DNA of 64,000 nucleotides from Spinacia oleracea (taxonomy: Eukaryota > Streptophyta > Magnoliopsida > Caryophyllales > Amaranthaceae): positions 6,991,501 to 7,055,500 of the forward strand of contig NC_079487.1 of NCBI RefSeq assembly GCF_020520425.1, written 5' to 3'. The position numbers were made by a program, and so were the translations under genes. Positions within the stretch are counted from its first letter, which is position 1. Each line of letters starts with the position of its first letter. Of this stretch, positions 48,090-60,925 are shown in pieces. The notes beneath the pieces are model-generated. The model was not told where the DNA came from. It saw only the letters and a program-made list of their open reading frames with translations, and did not search any database.

Positions 48090-51000
48090 ATGTCAGTTGT
48101 TCAGAGCTGTCAACTTTGCCCAACAAGTTTTATAGACTCACTCCAGAGCTCACTGTCCAAGTTTCAAGGTGTTCCTATGCCACTACTTAGGTGCAATTAT
48201 TCTATTACTTTTGGGAGTCGTAGTTATTGCTCAACCCATAATTTTATACGGTCGTGTGCGATCAATGAGCAGAATTTACCTAGGAAATCCAGATTTCTGC
48301 TCAGAAAGGATAATGTTTCAGGGTCGTCTAGTCAAACATCCTATTCTGAGTCAAATAGAAGTGATGGGAGTTCTAGCCAGACATCATTTTCTCAGTCAAA
48401 TAGAAGCGATGGAAATTCATCGAGTGGTTGGTTAGAAAAGTGGAAGGAAACCCGTCAAAAAACTCCCCCGAAATCACCTAGACTGGCATTGAACTATAGA
48501 AGCAGGGATCATATGTTGAATTCATTTAGTGCTAGTGGTGATTCGTCTATCACGCATGATGGGGGAAGTACAATGGACAGGATTGTAAAGAAACTGAAAA
48601 AGTTTGGCTACATGGATGATGCTAACGAAAATGATGATAACCAAGAAAGGATGATTGAGAAAGGGTCAGTCGAGGATATATTCTATGTAGAAGAAGGGAT
48701 GCTTCCTAATACACATGGTGGATTTTCTGAGAATTTCTCATTAGGGATAGAGCAAGGTTTTAACAGCGAGGAAGAAGTACGATTTCCATGGGAGAAACCT
48801 GCTGCAAAAGTAGACGAGGCTAAAAACTCAGTTATAAAGAGAAGCAGGACTTATATGGCTGAGCTTACTCTACCAGAGTCTGAGCAAAGGAGGTTAATGA
48901 ATTTAACTTTGAAAACAAAGCAAAAAGTGAAGATAGGTGGTGGAGGCGTTACACAAGCAACGGTTGATAAAATCCATGAGAAGTGGAAATCCGAAGAGAT
49001 AGTGAGACTAAAAGTAGAGGGCCCTCCTGCCCTAAATATGAAGCGAATGCACGAGATTCTTGAGGTTTGCATCTTATGGTTTCTGTCTCCTTTACTTTCC
49101 ATGGAAGTTAATTCTATGCAGTTTAGTTTAGATCGCTAACTCTACCCTTAGGTGAAACTTCTCAGATAAGTAAACATAATATTTATGAAGAAAGTGCTCA
49201 AGTTTCATGGTCAGAATTCCTTAACATGGTCGTAATGTTTATCTACTTGTCCAAGTATTACTCGGGGTACCCTTCTATTTCTCGGGCGTAATATCCATAT
49301 TCTCATCTAGATATTGATACATAGGATGTCTTAGATACTCAATATGTTCCTCTAAAAACAAGATACTCCATAGATTGATAGATGGACTATTTTTTGCATT
49401 AGTTTGTGTATTTCACTGGGCAGTTGGCAGCGTGCAAATAAGCTTAGTATCTTATCAAATATTGCTGCGCCGAATAAGCATCATAGGACTTAAAGAGACT
49501 GTGCTAAGTAAAAACATGCCCTTCTGTTAATGGAGACAAATCTTCGGTAGCGCTTATGCTGAGGTGGAAATGGAATCCAAGGGCAGGGTAAATCAGCAAC
49601 CCTTTTGACTAGAGCCTTCAAAGTTGACCCAAACCAGAAACTTAGCCTGATAATCTTTTAAAAATTTTGAGTTTGATAAAGGGTTTATGATGATGAAAGT
49701 TATGAAATCAAAGTTACTTGAACTTGGAAAATCTAAAGGACCTTGGTAAGTTTATAGTTCAGGTAGGTGTACGTCAGTATATGAATGACTCAAGAGTCTT
49801 AAAAAAATGATCAAATTTTGTGGTTGAACTGACATGAAGCACAAACTTTAAAAAGAATAGAAGTCCTGTAAAGTGCTACATACAAAATACAAAGTACTTA
49901 GCTTGCTGTATGAATCTTTCCACTCATATGCACCTTTAATCTCTTTTATTTTGCATGGTCTCCTTCATATTCCATGAAGTTACTAAGGTATAAATTTTAC
50001 TTTTATCTTCAACATAGTTACTGAACTTCATTGAAAGTTAATGAATATTACTAAGTGGTGATCGGTAAGTAATCACTTATCAAACAGAACTTTTAATCTA
50101 TCAGGTTAACATTAATTTTTTTTCTTAGGGCTGCTCAATATTTGGCTATTGATTCTTGAGCTTCTTGTTGTAGAAGACAAACTGAGAAGTTAAATCTGTT
50201 ACATAGAAATATTTTCTTAGTTCAATGATCTTAACCATTCTTCAGGAGAACTCTTTGAAGTTTGTATCAAGTTTCGGAATTTAGAAAGTAAATTGGACCC
50301 ATAGAAAACCCCCTCTAGTTCTCATTGAGTGAAGGGAACCGGTAAACTCTACCTATGCTTCTGTGGTTAAATAGAGTAATCCATTTGTTTTTATGTCAAG
50401 ACTTCCTTATAGTATAGGAGTCATATTCTAATAGAAATACGTGTGAAACCTACTAACCTAGCCACTAGTAGAAAATACTAAATGCAGGTAGTATTTTACC
50501 TAAATGCAGATAACTTAATATTACTTAAATATTATTTTTCCTAAATTGTCCTTATTCTAATCTAAATCTATGCCCAACCAAAAAGTATAATCACTGTTGT
50601 ATTTAATGACTTGTAAATTAACAACTATGAAAAGTGTTTAACATTCACCCTACTCTGCAAATCGATGGACAACAAACAACGCAAACGTAATGTTTACAAG
50701 TCAGATTTTTTTGTTCTTGCCCAACGTTTATACCAGAGTAGTACTGTAGAATGAATGAGACTAACAAAAACCATACCTCTGGCGATTTTTTCCGGCAGCT
50801 TAAATACACCTCCGGACATATAACCCGACGCCTTATACCAACTGCCGGAAATATACACCGGCGGTCTATTCCTACCGCCGGACGTTTTAACCGACAGTTT
50901 ATTCTTACCGCCGGAAGGCGTCGCCGGCAGCCGTTTCCACCCTCCGGAAAGCGTAGAATCCGGTAGTCGGTAATTCCTCTTTCGTGAACCGTGGCCAGAA

Positions 51001-54000
51001 TAGTGAAAAACCAGAGAGTATACAGGTTGACATCCATTTACAAGCCAAAACAACGCCATCCTGATATTGTGTTTGGTAGGAGACTTGTATGGATCAGTTT
51101 CTTCTTCTGCATTCCATTGTTCATGAAACAAAAAAAACCGACTTCCGGTGATAGGAATCGGTACCGGAAGTCGGTAGTGGAAGCCAACTGCCGGTTGGTT
51201 ATTCCTTTTTGTTTTGTTTTGGAGGTTATCAAAATTTAAAAGGGTGTTTTTGTTTTTCTTTTGTTTTTAAAGTCATTAAACAATTCTACATTTAGCGGTT
51301 TTTGTACTGCATTTAGTACATGCGAAGGTGATCTGGTTTGCATGTCCAGAAATTTGTGGTACATGTATATGAGCAACAGAGGCTGTTTTTTGTAGTCCAA
51401 AAGAATAAAAAGGCTGGAATCTCCAAGTTTCTGTTGTCATGTCTGTGAGCGCAGGGACTTCTCTGTCTGCACACTGCATACAACTGGATTCTTTTATGGC
51501 TATTAAAAGCTTCTCCTTTCCTGCTAGCTTTGCTGATTTTCTGGACTTGTGGAGCTTGAAGAGGAAATACATGAAGTTATCAAGACGAGTTGAAAGTCCC
51601 ATATCAATAGATTTTTGCCTCATGAAGAGCCAAAACTCAATTAATGACCTTGTGAACAAAAGCAGAGAGATTTGGTGGATGCTCCCATGCCCATTTCCAA
51701 GAAAAGATGAAATACACTTCCAACCATATATTACTAGCAGTTCACCTGATTATAATGCTCTGACCAATAAATTTGGGTACATCCAGTAGAAGTTGCCGAT
51801 CAGTTCTATTTCTACTAGCTTACCTGTTTATGTGCTGAGTGGAATCCTGGATAACTCCTGTCTTCCAATATTCGTCTCTTTCATGATGAACTAGTTACTA
51901 GCATACTCCTCATATTTTCTGACTTCCGTGAATATTCCACTCTCATTTTAATGTATTAACCAGTTTAATACTTTATTAACTATCTCATTGACTTGGCTAT
52001 ACATTAATGCATGAGGAAATAAGGTTGTTTGGGCCTTCCTCATGTTGCCTTTTTTTTTTTTTTTCTTCTTATACGAAGTATAATAAACTCTAATTAGGGA
52101 AAGAAGTTGTTCTGCGGAAACTGGGAACATCATTGATGAATTTCTTCAGAAGAGAAGAAATTTTAAAATCTGTACCCTCCATGAAGCTCCTAGATCTTTT
52201 GTTTCTCTGGCCTATCCCGTGACCATAACTGCATGAAATATTGGGCCTATAAAATGTTGTCTTTAGTCTTTCTTTTGTACCCATGGCTGCCAAAGAAAGT
52301 AGGTTGCTGAAAACTTACTGCTTTATTAACCATTGAAACATTCCAACTTTTTCTTTTATGCTCCCACTATCTTTCTGAAAATTTTCTGTTTATCATTCAC
52401 TGCTTGTCCACCGACAGTAGGACCCTTAGAATTGTTTTTCTATTCCATGTAAGTTCGGTTATAGCATTAGAATGCCTGTTTCTTCTACTTTTTATTTTTC
52501 ATTATGTGATGATGCAAACATTGGTGTGCAGTGCATGTGTAGGCGGTGTAGCCACATAAATGAAATTTGCTAATATTTTTTTCCCTTTTAGCAATGAAAG
52601 AAAGTTGATTATTTCCATGGGGATGGAAATTCATGTTTATTGTTCATAACTATCTTACTATGTCAAATTTAGTGTCTTATCTCGTCTTCTATTTATAAAT
52701 GTTCTGTTCTCATTGCATTTTTCGTTGAACTTCTTGTAATTGTTGCTTTGGAAACTTTTAGTTTCCTGTACATTTGTTGACATTATTCTTCATTTCCAAT
52801 CCAGAGGAAAACCGGCGGTCTTGTTATTTGGAGGTCAGGGACATCTGTGTCTCTCTATCGTGGAGTGAGCTATGAAGTTCTTTGGCGCACATCTAAGAAA
52901 ATTGGAACTCAGGTTTCTGGCCGTTTGTTGCTTGATCAAAATACAAGAATTCCTTCACAAAATGATTCTTATGACAGTAAACATTCTCCACAAGAAAGAC
53001 TCCACAAAACTGGCGATGATAAAAAAGATTCTGGACCTTTAACTGAAGTTAAGTATGAGGATGAAATAGACAAGTTATTATCTGATCTTGGGCCGCGATA
53101 TGCAGACTGGCCAGGGGACAGCCCATTACCCGTAGATGCTGATTTACTCCCAAATCTAGTTCCTGGCTACCAACCACCATTTAGGTTGCTCCCGTACGGA
53201 GTTAGACGTACTCTTGGAATGAAGGAGTCTACATCATTAAGAAGGATTGCTAGAACACTCCCCCCTCATTTTGCTCTAGGTATGCTAGCTCTTTTCAGTT
53301 CTACTTGCTGGATGCTTCTTAGTTTTCTGTCAACTGTGCAATAAGGTTTTGTCTTCAGGCAGAAGTAGGCAACTAGAGGGTTTGGCAGCCGCCATTGTGA
53401 AGTTATGGGAAAGAAGTTCCATAGCAAAAGTTGCACTGAAGCGTGGTGTTCAGCTTACAACAAGCGAGAAAATGGCTGAGGAAATCAAGGTGAGCTAATG
53501 GGTGTTGATTGTTTTCTCATTATGTGGAATGAGATATCTCCCTGAATCATATTTTGTTGATTTGCAATGCCCTGATCCAATGTACAGTCTCTCTCCAGGA
53601 TCAATTAGTCTATTGCCATTAGTAGTTCGGCAGTTTGATATTGTCAAATATTTTCCATTTTCAGCATGTATTTTATATTGTCTTTAAATTTAATGCAGAG
53701 GTTGACTGGGGGAATATTACTTTCCAGAAACAAGAACTTCCTGGTATTTTACAGGGGCAAGGACTTTTTATCATCAGATGTCACTAAAGTTTTACTAGAA
53801 AGGGAGAAGTTGGTAAAGGACCTTCAGGATGAAGAGGAGCAGGCACGAACAAGAGCCTCTGGCTCATTTATACCTTCTGTTGGAAGTAGAGAACATTATA
53901 GAGCTGCTGGTACACTTTCTGAAACTTTGGATGCAAATAGTAAATGGGGGAAGAGGCTTGATGATCATCAGGCAGAAAAGATGCTGAGGCAAGCTGAAGT

Positions 54001-57000
54001 AATGAGACATGCCAAACTTGTCAGGAAGCTGGAAGGGAAGCTTGCTTTTGTAAGTTCCTTCACTTTCTTATCATAATGGACGAGAAAGGAAATAAGTAAA
54101 ATCACTTAAAGTGACATTTCTCTCTCTCCTGCTCTTGTTAGTGATACCCACATAGACAAAAGCATGTGTGCCCTATGCATACCCACTAAGTTTTCTTTCT
54201 TATTAGGAGGATTATTCCCCCCTGAAAAAGAAAGTGAGCGTTACAGTTCAAGAGTGATCAAGTAACCCTTTCGGATTCGAAGAAACACACAATGTTTCCC
54301 TTGATTATATTGTTAACAAGATTTTAATAAAAGTTTCCAGACTTTCAAGTAGAAACTTCGTGCATCTAATTTGTCTTAGTTTTAGACTTTTAGTACAAAT
54401 GTTGCATTTTAAGTACTCAATATAGCTCAGAAATGAGTTCTAAAATACTAGCAGAATTCCAAAGAAGTACAACTATAAGTCTTTTACAGACCGTGTTCCC
54501 CTACATCTTTGTATGATTAAGAAAAATTTAACAAGAGTTTTCAAGCTCTCTAACCGAACTTTCCTTCATCTAATCTGGCTTTGGTTTAGTACAAATGGTG
54601 TACTAGTCCTCAATATACTTCAGATATGATTTTGAAAATATTAGCAGAATCCCACAGGCCATAGGGGTGCAGAGAATATGTAGCTTTATTACCTGTAAGC
54701 TTCCACCCGTTACCAGTATGCAGTTCCAAGGTTGCTGCTATACCTCAACCTTAGCCAATCAGATTTCTTCTCCTCTCCTAGCTTTCCAGTTAGTCTCTTT
54801 CTCGAAACATTCTAGAAATCAAGTACATCCTTTTTCTTTATCCTTTCTTCATTGATTTGGGAAATGGAAACATAAGCACGAGGAGAAATTTTCACGAGGA
54901 GACGGAAACATGTGTACCCCGTTTCTGAAAGTATTTGGAACCTGTTTCCATCCCTAAGGCAATGTATTGTGCATCAATGTACTGTTGCTCTTATAGTCTT
55001 ATGTTTCTGAAAATCAACACATCTTGTATCTGTATTGAGGCATCAATTTCTCTAGCACAAGTTTAGTCTTGAGACTTTTGACTTTGATAAATATAGAGGG
55101 TCTGAGATCTTTACTCCCTGTTCTGTAAATCTGGAGCTTTCTCATCTCTCCTAGAGGGTAGTTAGCTTTGTGAAGACCCGTAACAGCTCGTGTGAGAATA
55201 TACCGAGGCATGTGAGGAGGTTTAGTGGTGGCATGAGATGGTGCATTGAACAATAGTTGAGGATGAATGCTTGGAGGCATGGGTGATGGTACGACGCAAA
55301 ATGTCATGTTCATGTTGCAGCGAACAATTAAATTCAAGAGGTGTATTGAAAGGATTTCTTGCTCAATTTTTTGTAAAATCGGCAACATGTGAATTTTGTT
55401 TGGCATGGAAGATTTAGATTATAACATTCATGATGCTGCAGAACATTTTAATTAAATATTGCGGCTGGAATGCTGGATGTCCTATCTAGGAAAAAGGAAG
55501 CTCCTGACAAAGAAGCTGAAGGTCATACTTGTGAGGGCTCACATAATTATCAGTTATTGCCTGTACCAGTTCTCAGGTTAATATATTCCATGTCGAATTT
55601 ATTGGGGCTCTGGTTAAGAGCGGAGAGGTCAGAAATTGGTAAGGCTACCACAATGTACAAAGAAGATATAAACCCTGCTAGATTTCATTTTAAGGACAAG
55701 ATACAGCTTGAATAAAAGCCTTTTTCTGTTTTCCTTAAAAAAAAAAGCCTTTTTCTATTTATGTAGAAAATAAAAGTGCAGTAAGGAGATTCATATTCCA
55801 TGCTTGGTCTTAATTATGTGGTTTAGGACCTTAAGATATGTTTGTTACATATACTTTGCCCCCCAGTATAATGTGAAGATGTTTTAGGAGACTTTAGAAA
55901 AAACTTCCCCTTTGGTTCAACCGCTAATATATAATGTGTGTTTAAAGGTAATGTAGAAGGGTAATCTTAAAGCTAAGGAAACAAGGAAACCAAAAAGGAA
56001 AATAGTCTAATAATCTAATAACCTCTTCTTTGACAGGTATCTTTATCCTTTTTTTTGTATTAATCGTTTTCTCTTGAGGTTGGATGGTAATTGGTTAATG
56101 GATGGTGTTACAGTGTTAATCTACACTATATTCTGTACGTGGTTTGTTCTTAGCTTCCTTTTTCATTGAGATATAATTGGACATTTGGACAATTGATTTC
56201 TTTTTGGATGAATAAGAATATTTGATGCATAATTAATCTGGGACCTATAGAATCCTGATGCCTGAAAATTTCTCCTACAGAAATTATACTATCTCTGTAG
56301 GGTGAAGGTTTAATCATGCATTATTGTGGTTACCTCGCATTTAATTTCAACACAGTATTCTTTTATTAAATAAATAACCTCACGCTCTTACATCTTTTTA
56401 TGACATAAAGCTCTAAAAAATGTCTGCAGGCTGAAAGGAAGCTACTGAAAGCAGAAAAAACGTTGTCAAAAGTGGAAGAGTTCTTGAGACCAGCAGATCA
56501 ACAGCTGGATCCTGAGAGTATTACTGATGAAGAGAGATTTATGTTCAGAAAGCTTGGTTTGAGGATGAAAGCATTCCTACTTCTTGGTATGGGTCGTTGT
56601 GGAATTTGTATATTACCTGTCTGGTGTTATAAACTGATGCGGCATAGTGATTTTCCTGTTTCAGGTAGACGTGGAGTTTTTGATGGTACAGTTGAGAATA
56701 TGCATTTGCATTGGAAATATCGTGAGCTTGTTAAGATAGTTTTGAAGGCAAAGAATTTTGAAGATGTTAAAAACATTGCTTTAGCACTTGAAGCTGAGAG
56801 TGGTGGCGTCTTGGTTTCTGTTGATAAAATTTCCAAAGGTTATGCTATCATAGTATTCCGAGGAAAAGATTATATGCGTCCTCCTACACTGAGGCCAAAA
56901 AACCTTTTGACTAAGAGGAAGGCTTTAGCACGTTCCATTGAGCTGCAAAGGCGTGAGGTACTTTTCTGCACTTGTGTTACTAATTAGTGGATGGAGCTGG

Positions 57001-58288
57001 TGGTTTCACATGATGTTTTTTTGATAGGTTGAAACTCACAGTTTTCGCTTTTAATGAGTAATGCCAAATAATCGATATTAATTTGAACTTTATTAAGAAT
57101 GGTTGACTTGCACAAGGGCCAAGGGGTAGATATTTACTTACAGATGCTAAAAATAATGGAGATGGGAGGAACTGAGGGTCTCATACAGCACCTTCGGAGA
57201 AGCCTAAATAAAGAACCTAGAATATATTTTCTTATTGCTTTGATTATTTTTAATTCATGAAGTAGCAGATGGAGATTCTTATACTACATGAGTAGGTGAC
57301 TTTCTGAAAATAATTATACCTTTGATTAATAACCCCGTAAGTAACTCAGAATATAAATTGGTTGCAAGTCTTGAGTTGCTACCTGCAGTTGTTGACATGT
57401 AAGTGAGTTGCTACGTGCAATTCTTAACAAGTTAACATTGTTATTCTAATTATAGTGTGAGGTCATTCAATTTCCAACACTCTGCCTTGAGTTAAATACT
57501 TGGATTAACTCTAAAATAGCTTCGCCACGTTTTCCCACGTAGATACATAGTAAAGCATGGTAGTATATTAATACTGTGAAAAACAGTGAGAACAGATGCA
57601 CAAGGTGGACATAGCTACTAAAAGATGGTGAAGAGGTGTTTGGAGTTCTAGGATTTTCAGCCGTGGGAAAGTTCCTGAAATAGAAGCCCTCAGCCCTGAA
57701 ATCAACCCTGAAATCATAAGAGAATAAATGGACTCCTCAAAAACAATTTTAGTTTAGATTATCATTTTATCCTCTGAAACATTTCCCTATTTTCTTTCAT
57801 GCATGCCATCTTCGAATTATTCTTCATCATTTTACCTTTTATTTACAGGCTCTTTTGAAGCATGTTGGATTGTTGCAGCGGAACGTAGAGAAACTAAAAT
57901 CTGAAATTGTAAGGCCTTAATTTGTGCAATTAGCAAAATTCATATTCCATACTTTCCCTCCTTTTATGTTCCTAACAGGACAATGGACATTACCTTGGAC
58001 TTAACTGTATTAGGAACACATGGACGTCATTGAAGAAGAGAAAGACGAAAAAGAAGAGTTATATGATAGATTAGATGCAGCATATTCTACAGAAGACGAG
58101 GATATAGAGGTCAAATTCTTGTAATTTTCGTCCTTTAATTTGGATCGATGCAGCCATATAACATATTCAGCTAGTTTGTTTTTCTTTTATTTGACTGACT
58201 GTGGTATTCTATTCTGTAGGAGGAAGAAGACGAAGCATACCTAACAACCTACGGCGACGAGGATGAAAGTGAGATGGAGGAGTTGTAG
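48090..58288 (+). CDS. CFM3: Chloroplast CRM-domain intron splicing factor, CFM3 type
   Basis: Nine coding exons: 48090-49064, 52805-53279, 53359-53489, 53699-54049, 56430-56586, 56665-56957, 57849-57908, 58014-58109, 58220-58288. All introns are GT-AG and in phase; the product is 868 residues. Family: plant proteins with RNA-binding CRM domains that help splice organellar group II introns with CAF partners. The N-terminus is Ser-rich and basic, consistent with a transit peptide. CRM1 covers about 259-347 ([18 protein letters not shown], then [20 protein letters not shown]), CRM2 about 475-552 ([20 protein letters not shown]), and CRM3 about 677-775 ([51 protein letters not shown]). The C-terminus is Glu/Asp-rich. 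Three CRM domains and these motifs fit CFM3 better than CAF1/2. Intron 1 (3.7 kb) carries a transposon with a metacaspase fragment. Confidence 0.92.
50775..50960. repeat. 33-base CCGG-rich repeat, about five copies
   Basis: Imperfect 33-base units with TCCGGCGG or CCGCCGGA at each start. On the minus strand they encode 11-residue units beginning SGG ([35 protein letters not shown]). The repeat continues in frame from the metacaspase fragment. It is probably a minisatellite internal to the transposon. Confidence 0.6.
50967..51110 (-). pseudogene. Captured type I metacaspase p20 fragment
   Basis: About 48 codons on the minus strand read [27 protein letters not shown] and [11 protein letters not shown], followed by RKRNYR. 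This matches the start of the metacaspase catalytic domain, including the catalytic His of the HYSGHGS motif. The similarity stops where the family normally continues (GDEVDGYDETL), and the frame passes into a repeat. The catalytic Cys region is absent, so no protease can be made. It is an exon-sized copy inside the CACTA-like element, antisense to the CRM gene. The parent metacaspase gene is not in this window. Confidence 0.75.
51332..52804. other. Remainder of CRM gene intron 1
   Basis: A region of about 350 bases (51276-51789) is open on both strands (127 codons minus, 116 codons plus), but I recognise neither product; it may be further captured sequence. The rest is AT-rich with a T run near 52050 and no feature. 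Confidence 0.4.
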
Positions 58289-58496
58289 TGATAATCTCAT
58301 TCCATAACTAACTACGACAAGTAATTCCAGTTTCAGTCAAATGAAGCAGAAGCAACAGCAGCAAAGGTTAAGGTGCATTACAGAGACAGCAATTGTAGAT
58401 AAACTTTGAAGTTGCAATTGAATTATTTTGTAAATATATGCTTGTAAATTACTTATGCAGGATACTATAGCTAATTCTTATTATAAACCTCTAATT
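58289..58496 (+). other. CRM gene 3' untranslated region
   Basis: Follows the TAG stop at 58286-58288. It runs towards the convergent broken NAC gene; a short duplication (ATGCAGGATACT, then TTATTATAA) links about 58458-58490 with 58535-58566. Confidence 0.45.
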
Positions 58497-58855
58497 CATC
58501 ATCTTTGTCGAAAACAGTTAGCATCCATCATTAATGCAGGATACTGATTTTTATTATAAGCTCTTTATCTTCTTACTTCTTACACTAGTAGTCGGTTTTA
58601 CTATTTGAGCATTTGATCAAATTAATCAAGTACTCTGTAATATATTTATTTGCAAAAATGTACAGTACAACCTAATTAAGCTAGGGTTATTGAGGCTAGG
58701 GAGAACCTTCTAGGAAGGACCTCCCGAGGCACCCAAAAACCGAGAATAAAAAATTGAGACTAAATCCGAGTTAAAACTAGCTTACAAGTACTCAACCTAG
58801 TAAAAAGTTTTCTATCCGAGATACATAATCTTCGTTGTTGTTGTTGTTGTTGTTG
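58497..58855. repeat. Left arm of a large inverted repeat
   Basis: Reverse-complement similarity to 60428-60925: shared blocks include CCTAATTAAGCTAGGGTTAT and CACCCAAAAACCGAGAAT, then CTCAACCTAGTAAAAA. The arm covers the last ~20 codons and the 3' flank of the broken NAC gene. Confidence 0.8.
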
Positions 58856-60129
58856 AAACCTGCTGCATCCATTGTTGGAAAGTCCGATGATGTCCCGATA
58901 AATTGTTGAACATTTAGGTAGGAAGTCCATTTGTTTTCCTCTGACGATAAGACTCTTTCAAAATTACCATCATCAGTAGTAGCAGTAATATTAGTCGTAT
59001 TCTTGTTGTTGAAATCCCAATCGATCTCCGACGAAAAATCATTGAAATCAATCGTGGCGAGTACTTCATCAATCTCCTTATCAGCATAATTAGCTTCCAT
59101 AATCTCCTTATCAGCATAATTAGCTTCCATAATCTCCTTATCAGCATAATTACTATCTTCCATAATCTCCTTATTCATAATCTTCATTGTTTCAAAAACT
59201 ACTTCATTATTTGGCCTAATTGTTCCATGTTGTTAATGCAAATCTTCTTGCTTCCCTCCAACAACAGACAATCTCCTTTTCTTTTGTTCTTCAAGATTGT
59301 GTTCGAATATCTCACCACATTCCCTTCTTTTGTCTCCACTTTCTTGTAAACATGGCATAATGCAATTATACTTTCCTGTTATTACAAAACAAATCCAATC
59401 CATTAATTAGTTCCTCGATCGTATAATTTGATATTTTTCGCATTAAAAAACCAAACTAAGCCAAACATAAAACATATATAAACTAGACGTAAGATGTATT
59501 ATATATGTGATAATTTGTAACATGCATCCGAAAATATTATACGCGACTATATGTTCGATAGAATTTTAATGCAAGCAAAGAAAACCTATTACGTAAGATG
59601 TATTCATTCAACCATGATATAATATAATCTTAGGTTATCGATCGAACTTACATTGTTGATATTTTTGCTGTTTTGGGATAGGGCTACGTCCTTGATTGAT
59701 CCCAGAAACACTAGAATCTTTGCATGGATACTTTTTCAAATTTTGAAATTTGAATTGTCTTCTTGAACCAACTTTTCTCTCCTTCTCTTCATTCTCCACT
59801 AAGCAATCAATCGTTGTACTTTTACTCGTCCAACTTCATTTTCTGGCTATTTCTCTTTTTATCTTCTTATCAGATCCTTTACACTTAGTAAAAAAGTAGA
59901 ATTCTTTTTGTTCTGAACCTTCGAATATCTCTTCGGGAGTCTTGTTTTAATAAAGATCGATGTCCAACACAAAATCTTGGTACGTATGTAATGATTCGAG
60001 ACCGAAAAGTAACCTTTGAGGAAGAAAATAAGTGAATATTTCTCGAGTTGTGGGTTGAAAAACGAAGCCGGGTAATGGTGATGATGGTGAAGGTGAGTTC
60101 GTCATGCTAATGGAATTTGGTTGAGTCAT
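58792..60129 (-). pseudogene. Broken NAC-domain transcription factor gene
   Basis: The minus-strand frame opens at 60129 with MTQPNSISMTNS. Next come PLPGFVFQPTTREIFTYFL (NAC subdomain A form), DIDLY, and IFEGSEQKEFYFFTK (subdomain C form). An in-frame TAA follows DIDLY (59947-59949) and a TGA lies at 59836-59838, and the core of subdomain D (the usual WKATG) is not recognisable. A later 131-codon piece (58792-59187) has an Asn run and a 10-residue unit NYADKEIMEA repeated about three times, ending FLLG. A spliced product would still meet stops, so I call it a pseudogene. It converges on the CRM gene and lies within an inverted repeat. The NAC family assignment is good for the N-terminal part and inferred for the C-terminal part. 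Confidence 0.6.
59070..59165. repeat. 30-base tandem repeat in the NAC-like C-terminal region
   Basis: AATCTCCTTATCAGCATAAT followed by TAGCTTCCAT occurs about three times head to tail, keeping the minus-strand frame (30 = 10 codons). An independent small expansion. Confidence 0.75.
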
Positions 60130-60427
60130 GGTTCTGACGAGGGATTTCGATAATGATGAGATTTGATTTTGATTTTGTAACCCAACGTATAATTAGTAGG
60201 AGTATTATTTCTCTTATAATTCGATTTTGTTGTTTTGAACGAGTTAATTAGTAATTACTAATTAGGGTATATTTATATAGGAAAATTAATGCCTAGCTTG
60301 AGAACGAAAGAAATTAAATTCTATCAGATTAGATCACTTAGTTTGTTACGATACAGTGGTGTTATGGTATGTTTTAAGATAACAAAATTTGTAATAGAAT
60401 ATTCTAGTATATATGCAGATTAACTTA
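60130..60427. other. Upstream region of the NAC-like pseudogene
   Basis: AT-rich; TATATTTATA-like stretches near 60268-60280 could be an old promoter. No gene. Confidence 0.4.
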
Positions 60428-60925
60428 GACAACAACAACAAATACAACGAAGATTATGTTTCTTATTGGATAATTTTTTTTTTACTAGGTTGAGTAGTTG
60501 TAAGCTAGTTTTAACTCGTATTTAATTAGGCTCAATTATCACTTAGTTTAATTGGGGAAGGTCCTTCCTAGAAGGTTGGTAATGAGTCATTTTATTTGTT
60601 TGATTCTCGGTTTTTGGGTGCCTCGAGAGGTCCACCCTAAAAGGTTCGCCCTAGCCTCAATAACCCTAGCTTAGGTTGTACTGTACAATTTTTTTTGGCA
60701 AAGCAATATATTAGTTGTAGATAATAATTTAGTTTGATGAAATGCTCAAATAGTAAAACTGACTACTAGCTTAGTGTAAGAACTAAAAAGATGAATGAAA
60801 GAGCTTATTGTTCCGGTTATACTGTTCCAAATCCATAACCGGAACACTTATAATACGGAGTAACAATTAGTATCCTGCATAAAAATAAACGATGGATGCT
60901 AAGTGTTTTCGACAAAGACGATTAT
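60428..60925. repeat. Right arm of a large inverted repeat (inverted NAC 3' end)
   Basis: Read on the plus strand it repeats, with divergence, the end of the NAC-like gene: AACAACAACAAATACAACGA, then AGATTATGTTTCT, then TTTACTAGGTTGAG and the 3' flank. It is longer than the left arm mainly because of a hairpin-forming insertion near 60810-60845. Confidence 0.75.

Larger units (their letters stand above)
50463..51331. mobile_element. CACTA-like non-autonomous element in CRM gene intron 1
   Basis: The left end is CACTAGTAGAAAATACTAAA, a CACTA-type terminus. Subterminal inverted repeats match: left 50477-50509 (ACTAAATGCAG, TTACCTAAATGCAG) and right 51286-51318 (CTACATTTAG, ACTGCATTTAGTA). The outermost right end is eroded, so the border near 51331 is approximate and the 3-base target duplication could not be confirmed. 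No transposase is present. It carries an antisense metacaspase fragment and a CCGG-rich 33-base repeat, which makes it a gene-capture element lying within an otherwise functional gene. Confidence 0.55.

Noticed and set aside
51805-51821. TTTCTACTAG as the true right end of the intron 1 CACTA-like element
   Set aside because: Fits the terminus only partly, while the matching subterminal repeats end near 51318, so the nearer border was preferred.
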